A DNA stretch of 18,144 nt from Planctomycetota bacterium. Lineage in GTDB: Bacteria; Planctomycetota; MHYJ01; JACPRB01. Each line of letters opens with the position of its first letter. Within the stretch, counting starts at the first letter, position 1. Location: assembly GCA_023261405.1 (NCBI GenBank), contig JAHFOZ010000041.1, positions 1 to 18,144 of the forward strand, given 5' to 3'. The notes beneath the pieces were generated by a model. It had not been told where the DNA came from, searched no databases, and saw only the letters and a program-made list of their open reading frames with translations. The position numbers and the translations under genes were made by a program. This document shows, piece after piece, positions 13,123 to 18,144 of the stretch.

Positions 13123-14151
13123 TTTGAAGTACAAGTCCCCATAACGTTTCACCATTCCTACAACGCTATGGTCCCGGCGGACCTTCTCGCGCCCCGCCTC
13201 CCCCAGGCGGCGACGCCACTCCGGGTCGGCCGCCAGGCGCAGCAGGGCCGCCCGGAGCCCCGCCACGTCGCCCGGTGGGACCAGGAGACCCGTCTCCCCG
13301 TCCACGACCACCTCGGGCGTGCCCCCCGCCCGGGTGGCCACGACCGCCTTCCCCGCCGCCATGGCCTCGAGCACGGCGTTGGGGCAGCCCTCGCCGAAGC
13401 GCGAGGCCAGGACCACGATGTCGCTCGCCGCCAGGAGTTCCGGCACGTCCACCCGCGAGCCCAGCAGGAGGGCCCCGCGGCCTTCGAGATTCCGGCGGAA
13501 GGGGCCGTCTCCCGCGAAGAGGAGCCGGAACCCCGCCGCAGCCCGCAGGAGATCCTCGTGCCCCTTGCGCTCCACCAGGCGCGCCACGCAGGTCAGCACC
13601 ACCTCGTCGGGCCGTATCCCCAGCGCCTCCCGGACCCCCTTGCCGGTCGCGGCCGGCAGGTCCACCGAGCTCGGGATCACTTCAATCTTAGACGCGTCAA
13701 GCCCGAGGCCGGCATAGAGGTCCCGGTAGTAGGCCGAATTCGAGACCACGGCGCGGGCGCCGGAGAAGGTCTCCCGCTCGACCCAGAGCTTGAGCGACGG
13801 CCCGGTCTCGACGTCCTCGGAGAGCGAGCCCTGGAGCCCCGAAACCACGATCCCCTGCCCGATGCGCCGGCAGAAGACGTTCTCCGTGAAGAGGAAGGAC
13901 TGGACGATGTCGGGCTTGCGCTCGCGGAGCAGGTCGCGGAGCGCGCGCCAGGTCCCCCAGGTCCACTTGCGGCGGCGGCCCAGGACGACGAGGTCCCCGG
14001 GCGGGATCTCGCGGCCGAGCGGGCCGGCGTCCTGGAGCGTCACCACGAAGGGGCTGAAGCGGGCGCGGTCGAGTCCGCGGTAGAGACGCAGCAGCTCGGC
14101 CTCGGCTCCGCCCACGTTCAGGCGGCCGATGACGAGCGCTACGCGGAGCAC
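13096..14151 (-). CDS. Glycosyltransferase family 4-like protein
   Basis: A 351-residue GT-B retaining glycosyltransferase. The N-terminal Rossmann half opens with VALVIGRLNVGGAEAELL, the usual GT4 acceptor-side loop. The C-terminal donor half has CVARLVERKGHEDLL, RLLFAGDGP and the nucleotide-sugar block with the E-x7-E pattern (EGCPNAVLEAMAAGKAVVAT) and GGTPEVVVDGETGLLV. It probably transfers a sugar to a lipid or polysaccharide at the membrane; donor and acceptor are unknown. The GTG at 14151, overlapping accD by 13 bp, is the best start, since no in-frame ATG precedes the fold. The ribosome-binding site is weak, consistent with coupling to accD. Confidence 0.8.
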   Translation of the reverse strand: MLRVALVIGRLNVGGAEAELLRLYRGLDRARFSPFVVTLQDAGPLGREIPPGDLVVLGRRRKWTWGTWRALRDLLRERKPDIVQSFLFTENVFCRRIGQGIVVSGLQGSLSEDVETGPSLKLWVERETFSGARAVVSNSAYYRDLYAGLGLDASKIEVIPSSVDLPAATGKGVREALGIRPDEVVLTCVARLVERKGHEDLLRAAAGFRLLFAGDGPFRRNLEGRGALLLGSRVDVPELLAASDIVVLASRFGEGCPNAVLEAMAAGKAVVATRAGGTPEVVVDGETGLLVPPGDVAGLRAALLRLAADPEWRRRLGEAGREKVRRDHSVVGMVKRYGDLYFKLTETQASI

Positions 14152-14981
14152 GGCACGAGGTAGTCCAGGAGCTTCGCGAGCTCCACGCGGAGGCAGGAGC
14201 GATCGACCACCCGGTCGATGAAGCCGTGGGCGAGGAGGAACTCCGAGGTCTGGAAACCCTTGGGAAGGGACTGCTTGATGGTCTGCTCGATGACGCGGGG
14301 GCCGGCGAAACCGATGAGCGCCCGGGGCTCGGCGAGGATGACGTCGCCCAGCGCGGCGAAGCTGGCCATGACGCCGCCCATGGTCGGGTTGGTGAGGATG
14401 GAGATGAAGAGGCCTCCCGCCTCGGCGTGGCGCGCGATGGCGGCGGAGGTCTTGGCCATCTGCATGAGGGAGAGGCAGCCCTCGAACATGCGGGCGCCGC
14501 CGCCGGAGCCCGAGACGAAGACGAGGGGGAGCTTCTTCTCCGTGGCCAGCTCGAAGCCGCGGGCGACCTTCTCGCCCACCACGGAACCCATGCTGCCCAT
14601 CATGAAGCGCGAGTCGGTCTGGCCGAAGACGAGCTCGTGCCCTTCGATCTTCCCCGTGCCCACGAGACAGGCGTCTTTCTGGCCGGTCTCCTTCATGGCG
14701 GAGGCGAGCTTCTTGAGGTAGGAGACGTCGCCTTCGAACTTGAGGGCGTCGACGGATTCCAGGTCGGCCCACAATTCGGTCCAGGAGCCGGGGTCGAGGA
14801 GCTGGTCGATCCGCTCCAACGGGGTGAGGGTGAAGTGGTACTGGCAGTCGGGGCAGACCTTCTTGCGGTCCTCGACCTCCCTCTTGAAGAGCGTCTTGGA
14901 GCAGCCGGGGCACTGGGTCCAGAGGTCGCCGGGGATCTGCTTCTTGCGGGAGATGAACTTCTTGATCTTCTCAAACGCCAT
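14139..14981 (-). CDS. accD: Acetyl-CoA carboxylase carboxyltransferase beta subunit
   Basis: A 280-residue AccD, typical length. The N-terminal zinc ribbon has C24-x2-C27 and C43-x2-C46. The carboxyltransferase crotonase-like fold follows, with FGQTDSRFMMGSMGSVVGEK, the oxyanion-forming SGSGGGARMFEG and the block LTNPTMGGVMASFA...ALIGFAGPRVIEQT. With AccA (not in this window) it transfers carboxyl from biotin to acetyl-CoA, the first step of fatty-acid synthesis. The start at 14981 overlaps the end of rpe by 11 bp, and a weak GAGG lies ten bases upstream. The glycosyltransferase start overlaps its 3' end, so the three genes are translationally interlocked. Confidence 0.93.
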   Translation of the reverse strand: MAFEKIKKFISRKKQIPGDLWTQCPGCSKTLFKREVEDRKKVCPDCQYHFTLTPLERIDQLLDPGSWTELWADLESVDALKFEGDVSYLKKLASAMKETGQKDACLVGTGKIEGHELVFGQTDSRFMMGSMGSVVGEKVARGFELATEKKLPLVFVSGSGGGARMFEGCLSLMQMAKTSAAIARHAEAGGLFISILTNPTMGGVMASFAALGDVILAEPRALIGFAGPRVIEQTIKQSLPKGFQTSEFLLAHGFIDRVVDRSCLRVELAKLLDYLVPCSA

Positions 14982-15705
14982 GGCTGGCCTCGGCTTTCTC
15001 GCGGAGTCGCCGCAGCGCCGCGGCGGGGTCGGGGGCGTGGAAGACGGAGGTCCCGGCCACGAGGACGTTGGCGCCGGCCGCGACGGCCTTCCCGACGGAC
15101 TCGAGGTCCACGCCGCCGTCCACCTCGATATCGATCGTGGCGGACATCTTGCGCAATTTTGCGACCTTGGGGACCACGGATTCAATGAATTTCTGGCCGC
15201 CGAAGCCGGGCCAGACGGTCATGGCGAGGACCATGTCCACGCGGTCGATGAACTCCAGGACTTCGGCGTCGGTGTCCGGGTTGATGGCGACGGCGGCCTT
15301 CTTCCCCTTGCGGCGGATCGCGTCGATCGTGGCATCGAGTCGTTTCCGGTCGTAGAAATCCTTGCACACCAGCTGCATGGAGTAGCCGCGGTCCTTGTAC
15401 TTTCGGGCGTAGTCCTGGGCCACCGCCTCGGCGTGGAAGGTGATCGAATCGGCGCCGGCATCGGCGAAATCGAGCGCGAATTTCTCCGGGGTCATGATCA
15501 TGAGGTGGAGGTCGAGGGGGAGCTTCGTGATCTTCCGGATGCTCTCTACGGTGCCGAGGCCGATGGCCAGGTTGGGGACGAAGTGGCCGTCCATGACATC
15601 CACGTGGAGCATGTCCGCCCCGCCGGCCTCGACCTTCTGAATCTCGTCCTTGAGCCGCGCAAAGTCCGCGGCGAGGAGCGAGGGGGCGATCTGTATCTTC
15701 TTCAC
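14971..15705 (-). CDS. rpe: Ribulose-phosphate 3-epimerase
   Basis: A 244-residue TIM-barrel enzyme that interconverts ribulose-5-phosphate and xylulose-5-phosphate. Family blocks are IAPSLLAADFARL, HVDVMDGHFVPN, PLDLHLMI, ITFHAEA, the loop PGFGGQKF and EVDGGV, supplying the catalytic Asp pair and metal-binding His residues. The loop residue before PGFGGQ is Trp, where Asn or Glu is usual. It is slightly longer than the common 220-230 residues. GTG at 15705 is chosen because VKKIQIAPSLL is the normal N-terminus and because the upstream in-frame ATG (15735) lies in the pgk terminator before the TATAAT box. No ribosome-binding site is present, so leaderless initiation is likely. It opens the rpe-accD-glycosyltransferase-sigma-apt block. 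Confidence 0.92.
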   Translation of the reverse strand: MKKIQIAPSLLAADFARLKDEIQKVEAGGADMLHVDVMDGHFVPNLAIGLGTVESIRKITKLPLDLHLMIMTPEKFALDFADAGADSITFHAEAVAQDYARKYKDRGYSMQLVCKDFYDRKRLDATIDAIRRKGKKAAVAINPDTDAEVLEFIDRVDMVLAMTVWPGFGGQKFIESVVPKVAKLRKMSATIDIEVDGGVDLESVGKAVAAGANVLVAGTSVFHAPDPAAALRRLREKAEASHGV

Positions 15706-15714
15706 GGTGAGGGC

Positions 15715-15720
15715 ATTATA
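15715..15720 (-). promoter_or_regulatory. -10 box of the rpe operon
   Basis: TATAAT on the minus strand, 9 nt before the GTG of rpe. No convincing -35 hexamer lies at 16-18 bp; that region is the arm of the pgk terminator. The predicted start site (A15708) leaves a leader of about 3 nt. Confidence 0.45.
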
Positions 15721-15734
15721 TCGGCATGGCCACA

Positions 15735-15782
15735 AAACACTCCGTCCGTTTCATGGCCAGCCATAAAACGGACGGAGTGTTT
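15735..15782 (-). terminator. Intrinsic terminator of gap-pgk
   Basis: A perfect 17-bp inverted repeat (15735-15751 with 15766-15782) with a 14-base spacer that itself can pair (ATGGC/GCCAT). It begins 6 nt after the pgk stop and, read on the minus strand, is followed by TTTTG. It should insulate rpe from gap-pgk transcription. Confidence 0.75.
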
Positions 15783-15788
15783 AATGGC

Positions 15789-16928
15789 TTATGGCTTGTC
15801 GGTGAGGGCCGCTATGCCCGGCAGGGTCTTCCCCTCCAGGAATTCCAGGGAGGCGCCGCCGCCGGTGGAGACGTGGGCCATCTTGTCGGCGTAGCCGAAG
15901 TCCTGGACCGCGTCGGCCGTGTCGCCGCCGCCCACGATCGTCTGGGCGGAGTGGCCGGCGAGGAACCCGGCAATTCCCCGCGTGCCGTTCTGGTAGGCCT
16001 CGAACTCGCAGACCCCCAGCGGGCCGTTCCAGAGCACCGTCCGGGCCTTCCCCAGCTCGGCCTTGAAGAGCTCGACCGTCTTCGGGCCGATATCGAGGCC
16101 CTTCCAGCCCTCCGGCACGTCCGACACGGTCCGGATCTGCGTCGCCGGATCGAACTTCTTGGGATCGAAGCGATCGGCCGCCACGTGGTCCACCGGGAGG
16201 ACGACGCGCGCGGAGGCGAGGATCTTTTTCGCCACGTCGATTTTGTCCGCCTCGAGCTTCGACCCGCCGATGGGCTTGCCCTGCGCCTTGAGGAGCGTGT
16301 AGGCCATCCCGCCGCCCACGATCACGGCGTCCAGCTTGTCGGCGATCCTCTCGAGGACGAAAATCTTGTCCGAGACCTTGGAGCCGCCGAGCAGGGCCAC
16401 GAAAGGCTTCTCAGGCCCCATCAGGATCCCGCCCAGGAACTTGATTTCCTTCTCGATCAGGAACCCGGCGGCCGACTGCTTGAAGTACCGGGTCACGCCG
16501 ACGGTCGACGCGTGGGCCCGGTGCGCCGTGCCGAAGGCGTCGTTCACATAAAGGTCACCGTAGGCCGCCAGCTTTTTCGCGAGCGCGTCGTCGTTCTTCT
16601 CCTCGCCCGGATCGAACCGCACGTTCTCCAGGAGCGAGAGGTCGCCTGCGGGATCCCCGAAGGCGACCTTCCGGCCGATCAGCGTCTCCAGGTGCTCCGC
16701 CGCGGGCTTGAGCGAGAAGGCCGGGTTGGCCTTCCCCTCGGGACGCCCCAGGTGCGAGACCAGCACGACCTTCGCGCCCTGGTCGAGCAGATAGCGGATC
16801 GTCGGAAGCGACGCGCGAATCCGGAGGTCATCGCCGACCTTGCCGTCCTTGATGGGGACGTTGAAATCCACGCGGACCAGGACGCGCTTGCCGCGGACGT
16901 CGAGGTCGCGGACGGAGAGCTTGGCCAT
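15789..16928 (-). CDS. pgk: Phosphoglycerate kinase
   Basis: A 379-residue PGK that converts 1,3-bisphosphoglycerate and ADP to 3-phosphoglycerate and ATP, reversibly. The N-domain has RVLVRVDFNVPI (substrate-binding Arg/Asp/Asn), VSHLGRP and NDAFGTAHRAHAST. The hinge region follows, and the nucleotide domain has LLGGSKVSDKI, VIVGGGMAYT, LWNGPLGV and TIVGGGDTADAV with the C-terminal STGGGASLEFLEGK. It is slightly short for the family, but all blocks are present. The ATG at 16928 has a GGGGG-type ribosome-binding site and lies 8 nt after the gap stop, so gap and pgk form an operon ended by the hairpin just downstream. Confidence 0.96.
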   Translation of the reverse strand: MAKLSVRDLDVRGKRVLVRVDFNVPIKDGKVGDDLRIRASLPTIRYLLDQGAKVVLVSHLGRPEGKANPAFSLKPAAEHLETLIGRKVAFGDPAGDLSLLENVRFDPGEEKNDDALAKKLAAYGDLYVNDAFGTAHRAHASTVGVTRYFKQSAAGFLIEKEIKFLGGILMGPEKPFVALLGGSKVSDKIFVLERIADKLDAVIVGGGMAYTLLKAQGKPIGGSKLEADKIDVAKKILASARVVLPVDHVAADRFDPKKFDPATQIRTVSDVPEGWKGLDIGPKTVELFKAELGKARTVLWNGPLGVCEFEAYQNGTRGIAGFLAGHSAQTIVGGGDTADAVQDFGYADKMAHVSTGGGASLEFLEGKTLPGIAALTDKP

Positions 16929-16936
16929 GCGGCCCC

Positions 16937-17986
16937 CTACCCCAGCTTGGAGGCCATCAGGCGGGTCAGTTCCGCGACTCGGCAGGAATAGCCCCACTCG
17001 TTGTCGTACCAGCTGACCAGCTTGAAGAAGTTCTTGTTGAGCTCGATGCAGCTGCCGGCGTCGAAGATGGACGAGCGCGCGTCGTGGATGAAGTCGGAGG
17101 ACACGACCTCGTCGTCCGTGAAGCCCATGATGCCCTTCAGGTAGGTCTCCGAGGCCTTCTTCATCGCCGCCTTGATCTCGTCGAGCGAGGTCTCCTTGAC
17201 GGTCTTGAAGGTCAGGTCGACGACCGAGACGGTCGGGGTGGGGACGCGGAAGGCCATGCCCGTGAGCTTGCCCTTGATCTCCGGCAGCACAAGCGCCACG
17301 GCCTTGGCCGCGCCCGTGGTCGAGGGGATGATGTTGAGCGCCGCGCTGCGGCCGCCCTTCCAGTCCTTCTTGGACGGGCCGTCCACGGTCTTCTGCGTGG
17401 CCGTGTAGGAGTGCACCGTGGTCATGAGGCCTTCGGCCACGCCGAAGCCCTCCTTGAGGAGCACGTGGACCACCGGGGCGAGGCAATTGGTCGTGCAGGA
17501 GGCGTTCGAGACGATGTGGTGCCGGGCGGGATCGTACTTGGCATCGTTGACGCCCATGACCACCGTGATGTCCTCACCCTTGGCGGGCGCGGTGATGATG
17601 ACCTTCTTAGCCCCGGCGGTCAGGTGGCCCTTCACCTTCTCCGCCTCGGTGAACAGGCCGGTCGACTCGATCACGAGCTGGACGCCCAGGTCCTTCCACG
17701 GGAGCTCCGCCGGCGTCTTCGCCGAGACGACCTTGATGTCCTTCCCGTCCACGATGAGGATGTCGTCCTCGGGCTTGTCCGGGGAGGACTTCTTCGAGCC
17801 GGCCTGCCCCTTGAATCTGCCCTGCGTGGAGTCGTAGCGGAGGAGGTAGGCCAGGTTGTCCGCGGGGACGATGTCGCCCACGGCCACCAGATCAAGCTCC
17901 CCGGCCAGCATCCCCTTCTCCTGGAGGGCGCGGAAGACGAGCCGACCGATCCTCCCGAAGCCGTTGATCGCCACACGGATGCCCAT
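16937..17986 (-). CDS. gap: Glyceraldehyde-3-phosphate dehydrogenase, type I
   Basis: A 349-residue GAPDH that oxidises and phosphorylates glyceraldehyde-3-phosphate to 1,3-bisphosphoglycerate. It has the NAD-binding NGFGRIGRLVFRA (8-20), catalytic SNASCTTNCLAP with Cys164, His192 in TTVHSYT, and SWYDNEWGYSCR at the end. About 10 Lys/Ser/Pro/Asp residues are inserted after RFKG (about 61-74), accounting for the extra length over the usual 331-336. ATG 17986 is preceded by a strong GAGGAGG ribosome-binding site and a leader of about 30 nt from a good promoter. First gene of gap-pgk. Confidence 0.96.
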   Translation of the reverse strand: MGIRVAINGFGRIGRLVFRALQEKGMLAGELDLVAVGDIVPADNLAYLLRYDSTQGRFKGQAGSKKSSPDKPEDDILIVDGKDIKVVSAKTPAELPWKDLGVQLVIESTGLFTEAEKVKGHLTAGAKKVIITAPAKGEDITVVMGVNDAKYDPARHHIVSNASCTTNCLAPVVHVLLKEGFGVAEGLMTTVHSYTATQKTVDGPSKKDWKGGRSAALNIIPSTTGAAKAVALVLPEIKGKLTGMAFRVPTPTVSVVDLTFKTVKETSLDEIKAAMKKASETYLKGIMGFTDDEVVSSDFIHDARSSIFDAGSCIELNKNFFKLVSWYDNEWGYSCRVAELTRLMASKLG

Positions 17987-18020
17987 GGATTCCTCCTCTT
18001 TGTGTCGGGTGCGGGTTTAC

Positions 18021-18048
18021 ATTCTAGGCCGGTCCATTTCCAAGTCAA
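18021..18048 (-). promoter_or_regulatory. Promoter of gap-pgk
   Basis: Minus-strand TTGACT (18043-18048), 16-bp spacer, TAGAAT (18021-18026). The same -35 sequence and spacer length occur in the sigma-factor promoter at 13095-13122. Unlike that promoter, this one leaves a leader of about 30 nt with a strong ribosome-binding site. Confidence 0.6.
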
Positions 18049-18060
18049 GGGGGATATAGG

Positions 18061-18088
18061 TTGTAGGCTCCTCCCCCGCTCCTATAAT
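18061..18088 (+). promoter_or_regulatory. Divergent promoter of the last, partial gene
   Basis: TTGTAG (18061-18066), 16-bp spacer, TATAAT (18083-18088). The ATG at 18096 follows the -10 box after 7 nt with only G, T and C residues between, again a leaderless arrangement. Confidence 0.5.
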
Positions 18089-18095
18089 GTCCCCC

Positions 18096-18144
18096 ATGCC
18101 CGCCCCCGCCGCGACGATGGATCCCCGTGAGCTGCTGCTCCGCA
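18096..18144 (+). CDS. Start of an unidentified gene (partial)
   Basis: Sixteen codons (MPAPAATMDPRELLLR) remain open to the right edge of the window. The call rests mainly on the well-placed TATAAT 7 nt upstream and on the divergent position relative to gap. A second in-frame ATG at codon 8 is an alternative start. Nothing about function can be read from so short a stretch. Confidence 0.45.
   Translation, partial: MPAPAATMDPRELLLR

Noticed and set aside
15706..15735. rpe start at ATG 15735
   Set aside because: That ATG touches the pgk terminator and lies upstream of the TATAAT box, so it would not be in an rpe mRNA.
1..18144. CRISPR array, prophage, toxin-antitoxin pair or complete insertion sequence
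   Set aside because: No regularly spaced repeats, transposase, integrase or phage structural genes were seen. Repeats present are isolated hairpins.

Overview
The window is GC-rich, gene-dense bacterial chromosome. The suite of genes points most plausibly to Planctomycetota or a neighbouring uncultured lineage. Support comes from a secreted HEAT-repeat protein of the planctomycete type, a multi-membrane-span/LamG fusion, an FG-GAP repeat remnant, two small 'PFxPF' proteins, and an archaeal-type (class V) fructose-1,6-bisphosphatase. This placement is inference; no rRNA gene is present.

Layout. Positions 1-1151 hold two small paralogous minus-strand genes and a gene-poor stretch with a broken FG-GAP protein and inverted repeats. 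Positions 1152-3047 encode a large membrane protein ending in a LamG-like domain. Positions 3048-3495 are unexplained. Positions 3496-4317 form a small unit: a sigma-54-type promoter, a single-HKD phospholipase-D-family protein, and an odd tRNA-like gene 12 nt behind it. A transporter (4491-5630) converges on, and overlaps, a HAD phosphatase (5606-6214).

Positions 6334-10679 are a tightly coupled plus-strand gluconeogenic operon: class V fructose-bisphosphatase, class II-type aldolase, class I fructose-bisphosphatase and a HEAT-type secreted protein. A CoA-binding protein follows (10714-11130). A nested hairpin then separates it from a long minus-strand block. That block reads, in its own direction, gap-pgk | rpe-accD-glycosyltransferase-sigma factor-apt-lipoprotein. 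A new gene starts divergently at 18096. Lower glycolysis/gluconeogenesis (gap, pgk), upper gluconeogenesis (aldolase, two FBPases) and the pentose-phosphate enzyme rpe therefore sit within 12 kb.

Three observations stand out. (1) Many first genes have a TATAAT-like -10 box only 7-10 nt before the start codon and no ribosome-binding site, so they look leaderless, while others (gap, the class V FBPase, the HKD protein) have classic leaders with Shine-Dalgarno sequences. (2) The class V FBPase keeps the metal/phosphatase residues but has serines where the archaeal bifunctional enzyme has its Schiff-base lysine and partner tyrosine, and a separate aldolase gene follows at once. (3) The HKD protein and tRNA-like gene sit behind a near-perfect -24/-12 promoter, and the tRNA-like gene combines alanine identity elements with an anticodon loop that does not fit alanine. 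I see no CRISPR array, complete insertion sequence, prophage or recognised defence system.
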